Below, in pieces: positions 18,264 through 26,250 of a DNA stretch of 36,877 nt. Numbering within the stretch: position 1 is the stretch's first letter; each line of letters begins with the position of its first letter. The notes under the pieces are model-generated. The model searched no databases, was not told the origin of the DNA, and saw only the letters and a program-made list of their open reading frames with translations. Source of the DNA: JAYZBC01 sp036339375 (GTDB taxonomy: Bacteria; Pseudomonadota; Alphaproteobacteria; MPNO01; UBA2964); assembly GCA_036339375.1 (NCBI GenBank), contig JAYZBC010000040.1:1-36877 (forward strand). The letters are read 5' to 3'. Made by a program: the position numbers and the translations under genes.

Positions 18264-19697
18264 CTAAGGTTTTTTTGTTATATGCAATAGCCAAAACATC
18301 AGGCCCGTAGCAAATAAAATTGGAATTAACCCGCAACCATAAGAAAAGGTAATTGCTGGCCCCACTTCTTCGATTTTGGTTGCCGTCCCCAAACCCGCAA
18401 ATTGTGTAAGCAAGCCGGCCAGTGCTGCACCAAATGCTGTTCCCAGGGATCGAATAGACGGCATGGAAGAAGCTGTAATTTGTTCTTCCCCTTTTTCAGC
18501 TGCCTCCATAGTCCGCGAAAGGAGGTGAACGTTATGAATACCAACACCAAACCCAAAAAGACCTGCAGCAACTGTAAGGGTAATGAGCATAGGAAGCTGC
18601 GCTGTAACTGTAATGACTAATAAACCCAACATCATCAATAAAGGGCCAGACCCAAGAGCTATTGTTTCTTTTTTTCCGGTCCAGCCGGAGACCGCAAATG
18701 TACCTATTGTCCAACCTAGAGAAATTACGAGACTTACAAAGCTCACAAACAAAGGTTCAACACCGTGAACCACCTGTAATAAAAGAGGAATCAGAAGGGG
18801 AACTGTTGTATGAACCATTCCTACAAGAAGCATTATCCAGAGGGCCAAGCCAACGGGAGAAAAAAGTGACAATGCCCGTTTCGGGTAGAGTCGGTTTTTT
18901 GCTTTTTTGTCCAGTTTAAAAGCAAACCAAATAATTGCTATTGCACTCACAATTAAAGCAAGTCGCGCTGTAGAGTTTTCAACTGGTCCGGCAAGCGCAA
19001 TGCAAAAAACACCTGAAGTTAGAATTAGGAGACGAAAAAAGGGAAAGGATATTTTTTCTTCCTTCGTTTGTTCTTCGGACAGCCGTTCCGGTAAATAACG
19101 AACTGCAATAAAAGCAAAGATCAAAATAATCGGCACCATGGTCCAAAAGGAGCCACGCCACCAGCCCAATTGGGCAAACACACCACCAACTGCAGGACCC
19201 AGCAATTGGGCGACCATCCACACTCCTTGGTAAGCGGCAAGTATTCGTTTCCGGAGCCTTTCGCTGAAAACTGCACTAACAAGCGCCATACCACCACCAA
19301 TGACAAGCCCACTTCCAAACCCTTGCAATCCACGGCCGATATTCAGGGTCAACATATCCGGTGCTAAAGCGCAAATAATCGTGCCAATAACAAAAGCAAA
19401 GGCACTACACCCGTAACCACCTTTAACCCCGAGCAAATTCCACACAGGCCCAACACTCGCCGCTCCAATAATTGAACCGATCGTGTAAAGCATTGCAGGC
19501 CAGGTGTAGTAATCTGCTCCTCCGATATCGGCAACCACAGTTGGCATTACGATCGCGATAATGAGAATTTGCAGCGCGTGAAGGGCCACCCCCATAATGA
19601 CCAAAGTGGAATAAATTCCACGCCCATCACGAAACAAATCAGCCCAAGCAGCCTCGGACCTGTTTGCCGGGTTGGAAACAGAACTCTGATTATTCAT
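18264..19697 (-). CDS. DHA2-type MFS exporter
   Basis: A 477-residue transporter with about 14 predicted hydrophobic helices. Motif C-like sequence (LLGPAVGGVFAQLGWWRG) marks it as a drug:proton antiporter of the DHA2 group, and GRGLQGFGSGLVIGGG in the fourth helix is also typical. Unlike the EmrB-like gene in this window it has no HlyD adaptor next to it, so it probably works alone in the inner membrane. It lies 93 bp downstream of the crotonase-family gene and may be the last gene of the UbiD operon. ATG start with a weak GAG upstream. Cargo unknown. Confidence 0.87.
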   Translation of the reverse strand: MNNQSSVSNPANRSEAAWADLFRDGRGIYSTLVIMGVALHALQILIIAIVMPTVVADIGGADYYTWPAMLYTIGSIIGAASVGPVWNLLGVKGGYGCSAFAFVIGTIICALAPDMLTLNIGRGLQGFGSGLVIGGGMALVSAVFSERLRKRILAAYQGVWMVAQLLGPAVGGVFAQLGWWRGSFWTMVPIILIFAFIAVRYLPERLSEEQTKEEKISFPFFRLLILTSGVFCIALAGPVENSTARLALIVSAIAIIWFAFKLDKKAKNRLYPKRALSLFSPVGLALWIMLLVGMVHTTVPLLIPLLLQVVHGVEPLFVSFVSLVISLGWTIGTFAVSGWTGKKETIALGSGPLLMMLGLLVITVTAQLPMLITLTVAAGLFGFGVGIHNVHLLSRTMEAAEKGEEQITASSMPSIRSLGTAFGAALAGLLTQFAGLGTATKIEEVGPAITFSYGCGLIPILFATGLMFWLLHITKKP

Positions 19698-19790
19698 TAA
19701 TTTTACTCAAAGTTTTTTATTTTGTTCCGGTATTTTTGGTTGGTAAGACTTGTTTCGCAAAGTCAAGCCAATTTGGAAATAGAATGCTGT

Positions 19791-20624
19791 TTAAACATCA
19801 GAGCGTTTATATGATCTGTTAGGGCCGCCTTTTTGAGATTTTAAATAAGATTCAACATTTTCCAAAGGATCCATAGCTCGCCGCAAACGTTGGCCAACCA
19901 ATTGGTCAAGCTGAATAGCTTGTGACATTGAAAGATCCCTCCCCATCTGGACGGTAATTTTTGCGTGCTCAAGCGGAGCTAAATGGCGTGAGGCAATTTC
20001 TTGGGCTATTGCTGTAGTTGTTTCCTCCAACTCTACCTCAGGCATTGACTCCGAAATTATTCCCTGCCTGTCAGCTTCCACTCCCGAGATATTTCGGCCG
20101 ACGAGCTGCATTAGGGCTACTTTTTTTATTGGAATTGCACCATGAACCAGCGTACTGGTGACTAATTGCCCAAAACTCCCGCGCAGAATTTCGGGCATAC
20201 CAAATTGGGCATTGTCAGACGCAAAAACAAGGTCGTGACAATTCATAATTCCTAAAGCGCCTCCTAAACAATACCCGTGTACTTGCGCAATCATGATACG
20301 TGGGAATTGACGTAACGCCTCCGCTAGCTGAATTGTGGGAGTTGGCCTATCCCAATCCAACAAGCTGTCGCTACTTAAAGATTGTAAAAAATAAAGATCC
20401 AAACCGGCACTATAAGTGGGCCCGGCTCCCCTTGTTATAACAACTTTGAGTTCTCTATCTTCACGGATTAATTCTAAGGATTCAAAAAATGCTTCCACAA
20501 GCTCCGCATTTAGTGCATTTCTTTTGTCCGGACGATTGAACGTAATACGCGCTACCCCGGCATTCGCTAATTTTTCTAAAATCAACTCCGGCCATTCTTT
20601 TAAAATCTGCCAGTTATCTGCCAT
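19791..20624 (-). CDS. Enoyl-CoA hydratase/isomerase (crotonase) family protein with one catalytic Glu missing
   Basis: A 277-residue crotonase-fold protein. CoA and oxyanion-hole features are present: FNRPDKRNALN (29-39), YSAGLDL (71-77) and HGYCLGGALG (116-125). The second catalytic Glu of crotonase is kept (Glu145 in MPEI), but the position of the first (Glu144 in rat crotonase, GGGCE) is Gly125 here. A canonical hydratase reaction is therefore doubtful; isomerase, hydrolase, lyase or decarboxylase chemistry is possible in such variants. The Shine-Dalgarno AAGGAAGG is clear. It lies 37 bp downstream of the UbiD-family gene, so the two probably act on the same aromatic or acyl-CoA route. 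Confidence 0.88.
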   Translation of the reverse strand: MADNWQILKEWPELILEKLANAGVARITFNRPDKRNALNAELVEAFFESLELIREDRELKVVITRGAGPTYSAGLDLYFLQSLSSDSLLDWDRPTPTIQLAEALRQFPRIMIAQVHGYCLGGALGIMNCHDLVFASDNAQFGMPEILRGSFGQLVTSTLVHGAIPIKKVALMQLVGRNISGVEADRQGIISESMPEVELEETTTAIAQEIASRHLAPLEHAKITVQMGRDLSMSQAIQLDQLVGQRLRRAMDPLENVESYLKSQKGGPNRSYKRSDV

Positions 20625-20661
20625 TTTTTCCTTCCTTTGAATGCTTTTAAACGGTTTCTCT

Positions 20662-22251
20662 TTATGTTTTTATTCTCCGTTTCTGGAGTTTTTCACCCGT
20701 CTTAAAATATTTTCCAGTCACAGCAAAGCCAGCTTCTTCTTGATTTTCTTCGGTCCATTCTGTCAATGGATAACCAAACCAGGGGGTTTTGAGATCAAGT
20801 TTGGGCAATCCTAGCGCAGCCCAGCGTTCTTTTGCTATTTCCATAAAGTCATGACGTGGTAGGGAAACTGGCAAATAATCATGTTCACGACAGGCATTTA
20901 TCAGCATGGAAGAAGCACCCTGTGCATCCGGATAAGCGTATTGCCGAATATCAGACGAGGGTGTTATGGACGGATCAAGTCGGGGTACCTTTCCCCGTAT
21001 AATTTCAACATCTCTATGTGGTTGCATGCTGTAGGAAAGTGCCCAAAGGATTGCGTCCATAGAATCTGGATTGACGTCAGAATCCACCGCCACAAAAATT
21101 TTTCCAAGGGAAGCATCAAAGGCAGCTGCCGCTCGCAAAGCTTGCCAAGGCTGCCCAAGTTCAGGCTTTTCCAGCTGGATAACAAACAACATATTACAGC
21201 TAGCCATCTCATGGCACGCCACTTGGGTCACAGAGGGTATGTTGCAAGCATTGCGAAGATGATTCGTATAAATTCCATCAAATGCAGCCTTGCGCATGAC
21301 TGTGCTTTCACTTGGGGGAAACTCACTAACGATTCCTTGATAGATAGGATTTTCACGGTGTGTAATTGTTTTTACCTCAAACACCTTTTCCATCTTGCGT
21401 GGACCGAGATAACCGCTCGCTTCCCCAAAAGGAGCTTCCGGCTCTAACACATCCGTGCGGATAATGCCCTCCATGACAATTTCAGCGGTCGCGGGTATGA
21501 CACAATCAAATGTTTCAGCTTGAACAACATCGATTGGAGCTTCATTAAGAGCGCCAGCCAACCCAAATTCATCAACGCCATAGGGCACTTTTGCAGCAGC
21601 GGCCATCAACAGGGAAGGAGGGCCACCTATAAAGACCGCTGCTTCTAAATGTTTCCCCGCTCTCCGAGCTTTTTCCCACTGGATCGCTAAATGTTGTGTA
21701 GAAACGTCCGTTGCACAACCAATCCGGTCAGGAGCTTTAATCATGCCACGGTAAATTCCAAGATTGTATGCACCATTTTCAGGGTCACGCGTGATCCAAA
21801 CACCAGCGGTTACAAACGGTGCAGGATCAAAACCCGGTGTAGAAATAAGGTGTGGAAATTGATCTACACCTCTTCCCGGCCCGAGTTTTTTGTTTATAAC
21901 TTGTTTGATAGGCGCCCCATCCTTGCTGATCTGATTAGGCTTGAGGTGGTTGCCATGAACGCTAGCCCATTTTTTTGCGATTTCGGTGGACTGGACGTTA
22001 AGCGCGGCACCATAAATTGTCCTGGAACTACCCAAGGCCCCCAACAAGACTGAGCCATCAAATTCTTTGTCCTGCGTATCCGTCACATTTTTAAACCAAA
22101 ATGCTTTCCTTTGAGGCTCTGGTAGACCACGAAATTGAAGCCTCACAAGAGGCACAAGTTCTGTATCCTTGTTTATCTTCTCCTCTATCACTTGCAGTAG
22201 GTTCCGGCGATTAAGTTCCTCGATATATTCTCGAACATCCTGGTATGACAT
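20662..22251 (-). CDS. UbiD family decarboxylase (prenylated-FMN dependent)
   Basis: A 529-residue UbiD/Fdc-fold enzyme. By alignment to known members, Arg168 (YRG), Glu272 and Glu277 (PEAPFGEASGY) correspond to the catalytic Arg-Glu-Glu set, and Asn163 (YNLG) and His188 fit metal and prFMN-phosphate binding. It would reversibly (de)carboxylate an alpha,beta-unsaturated or aromatic acid in the cytoplasm. It depends on a UbiX-type flavin prenyltransferase, which is not in the window. It is the first gene of a run with the crotonase-family protein and a DHA2 exporter. It is probably a catabolic decarboxylase rather than the ubiquinone enzyme, given the context and length. The ATG has only a weak Shine-Dalgarno. 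Confidence 0.92.
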   Translation of the reverse strand: MSYQDVREYIEELNRRNLLQVIEEKINKDTELVPLVRLQFRGLPEPQRKAFWFKNVTDTQDKEFDGSVLLGALGSSRTIYGAALNVQSTEIAKKWASVHGNHLKPNQISKDGAPIKQVINKKLGPGRGVDQFPHLISTPGFDPAPFVTAGVWITRDPENGAYNLGIYRGMIKAPDRIGCATDVSTQHLAIQWEKARRAGKHLEAAVFIGGPPSLLMAAAAKVPYGVDEFGLAGALNEAPIDVVQAETFDCVIPATAEIVMEGIIRTDVLEPEAPFGEASGYLGPRKMEKVFEVKTITHRENPIYQGIVSEFPPSESTVMRKAAFDGIYTNHLRNACNIPSVTQVACHEMASCNMLFVIQLEKPELGQPWQALRAAAAFDASLGKIFVAVDSDVNPDSMDAILWALSYSMQPHRDVEIIRGKVPRLDPSITPSSDIRQYAYPDAQGASSMLINACREHDYLPVSLPRHDFMEIAKERWAALGLPKLDLKTPWFGYPLTEWTEENQEEAGFAVTGKYFKTGEKLQKRRIKT

Positions 22252-22578
22252 TTTTTCAAATCACTTTTCAAACATTAAGTCGGATGGCTTAACCCGTATG
22301 GATAGCCAGCTGTTAAGACTTATTTTAATGCTCCTTTAGGGGTATTGTCACATACCAGTTCAATAGGGACGCTTAAACCGATTAAAACCTATTTTGATTC
22401 TCCACATTTTGTTAAACGGATAATGTCAAATTTTCTTAGACGGTTTTTGCATAGAAAGTTTTTAGTGAAAAAAAATGAAGGGTGTTTTATGTTAAATTCT
22501 ATTAAATTCCCCAAAGGTATAGGATAATTTCACTATTCAGGCACAATATTTAAAATTCCATCGACACATTGTAAAAAA
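22252..22578. other. Divergent intergenic region, no gene seen
   Basis: A 327-bp AT-rich gap between the divergent UbiD-family and monooxygenase genes. It must hold both promoters, but I cannot point to a convincing -35/-10 pair. A short open frame at 22345-22527 has a TTG start, an ordinary low-complexity composition and no Shine-Dalgarno, and is not called. No tRNA or clear riboswitch fold is apparent. Confidence 0.6.
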
Positions 22579-24075
22579 TTGCTAAAGACCAAATTTTCTT
22601 CTCCAAATATTCTAATTGCCGGATGCGGTTTTGGTGGCGTTGCGCTCGGTATCACTCTTAAAAAAGCCGGAATTCATTCATTCAAGATTCTGGAGCGTGC
22701 TGCTGATGTTGGAGGTGTTTGGAGAGAAAACACCTATCCAGGGGCCGCATGTGATGTACCTTCCCGCTTTTACTCATTTTCTTTCGAGCAAGAATATCCA
22801 TGGTCACTTCGTTATGCCCCACAAAATGAAATCCATCATTATTTGAAATACTGCATCAAAAAGTACAATCTAACCCCACATATTTTATTTGGTGTAACGA
22901 TATCCAGTGCAAAATTTAACAAAAAAAACTTACTTTGGTCTGTATATTCCTCCGGGGGCTCTGAATATCACGCAAATGTTTTTGTTTCAGCGGTTGGATT
23001 ATTTAACCAACCAGTAATACCAGAAATCCCCGGGAAAGAACTCTTTGAAGGTCCACAGTTTCATTCCTCACGCTGGGATCATAGCTATGACGTAGCGGGA
23101 AAAACAATTGCATCTATTGGAACCGGGGCGAGTGCCATTCAATATGTACCTGAAATATCTCGTAAAGCTAAGCAACTTTATGTTTTTCAAAGAACTCCCC
23201 AGCATATTTTTCCCAAAGGGGATCGAAAAAACGCGGCACTTGAACCCATTGATAAGCCCTGGCAAACGCTCATGGGGCGCTATGAACGCCTGAAAATGTT
23301 TATCACCTTTGAAAAAAACAGTCGACGGCGGAATTCGGATCGGTTAGTCAAAAAAAGTTCTGAAAATTTTCAAAACTATATCGAAAAACTCGTCAAAAAC
23401 CCTGACCTACTTTCGAAAATTATTCCAGACTATCCACCCGGCTGCAAGCGGGGTCTTCGGTCAGATGAATGGTATCAAACACTAATGAAGCCGGGTGTAG
23501 AATTAGTTGATAGTGAAATCAAAAAATTTACCAAAACAGCGGTAAAAACCGCAGACGGAACAAAAAGACCTGTTGACGCTGTCGTCTACGGCACGGGTTT
23601 TAGACCTACTGATTTTTTGGCTCCGATGAAAATTCAGGGATTAGATGAGAGAATTTTAAACAACGAATGGCAAAATGGTGCTGAAGCATATTTTGGGATA
23701 TCGGTCGCAGGGTTTCCTAATTTTTTTATTATGTATGGGCCCAACACCAACCTGTCGGGAAGCATCCTTTATATGTTGGAAAGTCAGGCCCGTTACATTA
23801 CTCGTTGTATTCAGCTTTTAAGAGAAAGTGGCGTACAAGTCATGACGGTACGTGATGAAAAACAAAAAAAATTTAACGCCCAACTTCAAAAAAGAATAGC
23901 TAAAACTGTTTTGGTTCACGAAAATTGTAATAGCTATTTCCGGACAGAAACCGGTCGCGTCACTACTCAGTGGCCTGGCCTCATGTTTGAATACCGATGG
24001 CGTACTCGGCGCGTACGTAAAAAGGATTACATTTTTTTGAGAAATAAGGGGCCAACTCAAAAAGTTGGCCCCTGA
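22579..24075 (+). CDS. Flavin-containing monooxygenase, Baeyer-Villiger type
   Basis: A 498-residue FAD/NADPH monooxygenase. First Rossmann motif GCGFGG (15-20), then the type I Baeyer-Villiger fingerprint FxGxxxHxxxWD at 156-167 (FEGPQFHSSRWD), then the NADPH-binding GTGASA (181-186). The early block GGVWRENTYPGAACDVPS is also typical of BVMOs. It would convert a ketone to an ester or lactone with O2 and NADPH. The start is weak: TTG at 22579 with no Shine-Dalgarno, but there is no ATG or GTG between it and the upstream in-frame stop at 22525. The last eight codons and the TGA form the arms of an 11-bp hairpin shared with the convergent peroxiredoxin gene. Confidence 0.9.
   Translation: MLKTKFSSPNILIAGCGFGGVALGITLKKAGIHSFKILERAADVGGVWRENTYPGAACDVPSRFYSFSFEQEYPWSLRYAPQNEIHHYLKYCIKKYNLTPHILFGVTISSAKFNKKNLLWSVYSSGGSEYHANVFVSAVGLFNQPVIPEIPGKELFEGPQFHSSRWDHSYDVAGKTIASIGTGASAIQYVPEISRKAKQLYVFQRTPQHIFPKGDRKNAALEPIDKPWQTLMGRYERLKMFITFEKNSRRRNSDRLVKKSSENFQNYIEKLVKNPDLLSKIIPDYPPGCKRGLRSDEWYQTLMKPGVELVDSEIKKFTKTAVKTADGTKRPVDAVVYGTGFRPTDFLAPMKIQGLDERILNNEWQNGAEAYFGISVAGFPNFFIMYGPNTNLSGSILYMLESQARYITRCIQLLRESGVQVMTVRDEKQKKFNAQLQKRIAKTVLVHENCNSYFRTETGRVTTQWPGLMFEYRWRTRRVRKKDYIFLRNKGPTQKVGP
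24047..24073. terminator. Bidirectional hairpin terminator inside the monooxygenase 3' end
   Basis: An 11-bp perfect stem (AGGGGCCAACT / AGTTGGCCCCT) with a 5-nt loop CAAAA. It covers the last codons of the monooxygenase and touches its TGA. On the minus strand it is followed by a T-rich stretch (TTATTTCT), as expected for termination of the convergent peroxiredoxin transcript; on the plus strand the T-run is poor. It lies between two convergent genes whose stops are 2 bp apart. Confidence 0.7.
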
Positions 24076-24077
24076 AT

Positions 24078-24530
24078 TTACGATAACTTTTCTAAATCAG
24101 CCAGAACTTCATCTGGATGTTCATCGGGTTTAACTGACCCATAGGAAGCAGCAACGCGTCCATCTGGGCCAACAAGAACAGAAACCCGGCTAGGTCGGGC
24201 TGATTCTTGATCCGCTGCACCATAAGCAATAGACATTTCCTTTTGTACATCTGTCAAAAGATCAAAAGGGAATTGGAATTTTTCTTTAAACGCCTTATTT
24301 GCTTCCGGTGAATCAAAACTCACGCCCAATATCACAGTGTTTTTTGCCTCGAAGTCTTGGATTCGATCACGGAACCCATTGCCTTCTCTTGTTCATCCAG
24401 GCGTATCGGCTTTGGGATACCACCAGAGTAGAACATTTTGACCGGAAAAGGTTGCCAGATTCACGGTTGTTCCATCCTGGTTAACTAACTCAAACGCCGG
24501 AGCCTGTTGACCTACATCGATTACCGACAT
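24078..24530 (-). CDS. bcp: Selenoprotein peroxiredoxin, Bcp/PrxQ-like, with in-frame TGA (Sec46)
   Basis: The frame from the ATG at 24528-24530 to the TAA at 24078-24080 encodes 150 residues, the usual Bcp length, interrupted only by one TGA at 24393-24395 (codon 46). The context is PKADTPG-[TGA]-TREGNGFRD; in Bcp proteins this position is the peroxidatic Cys (PKAxTPGCT). Downstream the family pattern continues intact (GVSFDS, FPFDLLTD, RPSRVSVLVGPDG). The protein has no cysteine at all, and the resolving-Cys position (+5) is Asn51, so without selenocysteine it would have no redox residue. A SECIS-like hairpin follows the TGA. The ATG has AGAGG 5 nt upstream. It would reduce hydroperoxides as a 1-Sec enzyme. 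A nonsense mutation is the alternative. A purely automatic call would give only an 85-residue fragment from GTG 24335. Confidence 0.85.
24358..24378 (-). promoter_or_regulatory. Candidate bacterial SECIS element
   Basis: In the mRNA, nucleotides 15-35 after the UGA fold into a 7-bp stem (UGGGUUC with GAAUCCA, one G-U pair) closed by a 7-nt loop CGUGAUC. Bacterial SECIS elements bind SelB as a short hairpin in roughly this distance range with G in the first two loop positions; here G is loop position 2. The hairpin lies inside the coding sequence, as in bacterial selenoprotein genes. Folding was done by eye. Confidence 0.65.
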
Positions 24531-24574
24531 ATTTGCCTCTTTATTTTTAAAAAATGTGTCAAAAATGACAAAGA

Positions 24575-24604
24575 ACTATAGCATTATTTGATGGGAGGTT
24601 GTCA
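24575..24604 (-). promoter_or_regulatory. Promoter candidate for the selenoprotein peroxiredoxin gene
   Basis: Reading on the minus strand: -35-like TGACAA (24599-24604), an 18-nt spacer and an extended -10 TGCTATAGT with TATAGT at 24575-24580. It lies about 45 bp before the ATG. It suggests that the gene is transcribed on its own rather than from the upstream isochorismatase operon. Assigned by eye. Confidence 0.45.
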
Positions 24605-24685
24605 CCCACAAAAACAAATTCATGAAAAGTTTTATACTTGAAAATTCGGATCCAAAAATTGATTTCAATAAACTCACTTGCTTAT

Positions 24686-25336
24686 TTATATGGCGCTCTC
24701 AATCCAAACTTTTTCGATCTCAGAAGTCGTGCTCACAAGTCCAAAACGGTGATCAACAGTTTGCAAACTTGCCCTATGTAATGACATATCCCAACTCGCG
24801 GTAGCATCAGACGGAATACAGACGTAGTAACCAATTTCAAAGGCATCTCGCAAAGTACTTTCAACACAAACATTCGTTGAAACCCCAGCGGTGACAACGG
24901 TTTTGATATTTTGTGCCCTCAAAACCATATCCAAGTTAGTACCCTTGAACGCACTGTAACGGCTCTTATGTACTATCAATTCATCACCAAGGGGAGCGAG
25001 CTCATCAATAAACTCTGCTCCCTCGGACTTGGCCATACACAATAAATCAGACGAAAAAGTGGAACGCCGTCTTTGCGCAAGCCAAGAAGTGGAATCTGAC
25101 CCGTGATCGGGCAAAGTCCAAAATCCAACATGACAAACCGTTACCCGAGATGAGCGAGCAGCAGATAAAAGTCTTTGTAAATTGGGGATAACACTGCGGG
25201 TCGCTGCAAGGTCACGGCCAGCTAGATCACATTTAAAGCCGTCATAAACCAAGTCTTTTTGCATATCGATGATTACAAGGACGGTATGTTCTGGTGCTAA
25301 ACGTTGGTCCAAGGTTTTCAAAATTTTAGTTTCCAA
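24686..25336 (-). CDS. Isochorismatase-like cysteine hydrolase
   Basis: A 216-residue hydrolase of the isochorismatase superfamily. The Asp-Lys-Cys triad is readable: Asp24 (VIIDMQKDL), Lys124 (VHKSRYSAF) and Cys157 (GVSTNVCVESTLRDA), with the family's Gly-Val cis-peptide region before the Cys. Members hydrolyse amides, carbamoyl groups or vinyl ethers (N-carbamoylsarcosine, ureidoacrylate, nicotinamide). The start is TTG, strongly supported by AAGGAG 7 nt upstream, and overlaps the PuuE-like gene by 11 bp. It is the last gene of a three-gene operon; a carbamoyl- or amide-type substrate is inferred. Confidence 0.9.
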   Translation of the reverse strand: METKILKTLDQRLAPEHTVLVIIDMQKDLVYDGFKCDLAGRDLAATRSVIPNLQRLLSAARSSRVTVCHVGFWTLPDHGSDSTSWLAQRRRSTFSSDLLCMAKSEGAEFIDELAPLGDELIVHKSRYSAFKGTNLDMVLRAQNIKTVVTAGVSTNVCVESTLRDAFEIGYYVCIPSDATASWDMSLHRASLQTVDHRFGLVSTTSEIEKVWIESAI

Positions 25337-26219
25337 GGTTTAGCTCCTTTGAACTGGGTTCCACTGTTTCAAACCAATCCGCTATTTTTTTTCCAGTCAT
25401 AAAAACCGTATCGGAGCGCTTTTGCAGCAAATCAAGCATTTGTTCTAAATATAGGAAACGATGTGGGACTGCTATAAGATGAGGATGAAGTCCTAATGTA
25501 AGGACACGGGGTTGCCTTTTAATGTCGCGATCGAACAGATTAAGGGTGTCTTTCAAACGACAATACAATTCAGGAGAAGAATGTTTTTCTATCGCATATA
25601 CGACACTATCATTTAATTCCAAAGTGTAGGGCATTGAAATCAAGGGGCCGTTTTTTGTTTTCATCCAACAAGGCAAATCATCAAGAACCCAATCAAACAC
25701 ATACCGTATGCCTTCCTTTTTTAAAATATCGGGTGTATCGACAGTTTCCTTCAAACCAGGGCTCAACCACCCCTGTGGGCGGCTTCCGGTAAATTCTTCA
25801 ATCAATGAAATTGACTGATGAATGACGGAGGCCTCATCAGCTGCACCCTGAATTGATTCTTGTTGAACACCATGACCAATAAATTCCCAGCCTGCATCAA
25901 GCATTGCATCCGCAAGTTTCTTATAAGTATGGATAACGCCTGCGTTCAAACTGACACTAGCTGGAAGTTCTCGTTCTGAAAAACAATTCAGCAAACGCGG
26001 CATTCCACAGCGCATGCCATATTCCGCCCAGCTATAATTTGGAATATCGGGGATCAACTCTAAATTGTGTGGGGCAGTTAAGATTTTGCGTGGCATGGGA
26101 TTTTGAAATAACCATTGTTCTACATTTACCACCAAATGGACAATTAAGGATTTCCCTTGCGGCGGCAAAAGCAATTTTCTTTCATCAAATTTTTGATAGG
26201 GAATTCTTGGGTTGTTCAT
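25326..26219 (-). CDS. Polysaccharide-deacetylase-fold hydrolase, PuuE/allantoinase-like
   Basis: A 297-residue NodB-fold protein without a signal peptide. Motifs of the cytoplasmic PuuE-like branch are visible: a GHGVQQE segment where deacetylases have the HxxxH zinc motif, GWLSPGLKETVDT for the motif 3 loop, and LGLHPHLIAVPHR near the C-terminus. The first NodB motif (TFDDG) is replaced by VVNVEQW. Known members of this branch are metal-independent allantoinases and related cyclic-amide hydrolases, so a ring-opening C-N hydrolase is a better guess than sugar deacetylation. It is translationally coupled to the isochorismatase-like gene, and an amidohydrolase-like gene is 31 bp upstream. ATG start with a distant purine-rich site. 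Confidence 0.82.
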   Translation of the reverse strand: MNNPRIPYQKFDERKLLLPPQGKSLIVHLVVNVEQWLFQNPMPRKILTAPHNLELIPDIPNYSWAEYGMRCGMPRLLNCFSERELPASVSLNAGVIHTYKKLADAMLDAGWEFIGHGVQQESIQGAADEASVIHQSISLIEEFTGSRPQGWLSPGLKETVDTPDILKKEGIRYVFDWVLDDLPCWMKTKNGPLISMPYTLELNDSVVYAIEKHSSPELYCRLKDTLNLFDRDIKRQPRVLTLGLHPHLIAVPHRFLYLEQMLDLLQKRSDTVFMTGKKIADWFETVEPSSKELNLGN

Positions 26220-26250
26220 GATTTATCTATCTAATTTTCCTTAGGTGAAA

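Noticed and set aside
22345..22527. 60-residue open frame upstream of the monooxygenase
   Set aside because: TTG start without Shine-Dalgarno, unremarkable basic sequence, in an AT-rich promoter region.
24078..24335. Stand-alone 85-residue peroxiredoxin fragment starting at GTG 24335
   Set aside because: The same frame continues upstream through one TGA to a good ATG with Shine-Dalgarno and promoter, and the fragment would lack the active site.
24393..24395. TGA read as tryptophan (alternative code)
   Set aside because: TGA ends other genes at expected lengths (3420-3422, 14461-14463, 24073-24075), and Trp would not replace a peroxidatic Cys.
24078..24530. Frameshifted peroxiredoxin pseudogene
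   Set aside because: The N- and C-terminal halves are in the same frame (135 bases from ATG to TGA, a multiple of 3) and no other disruption is present.
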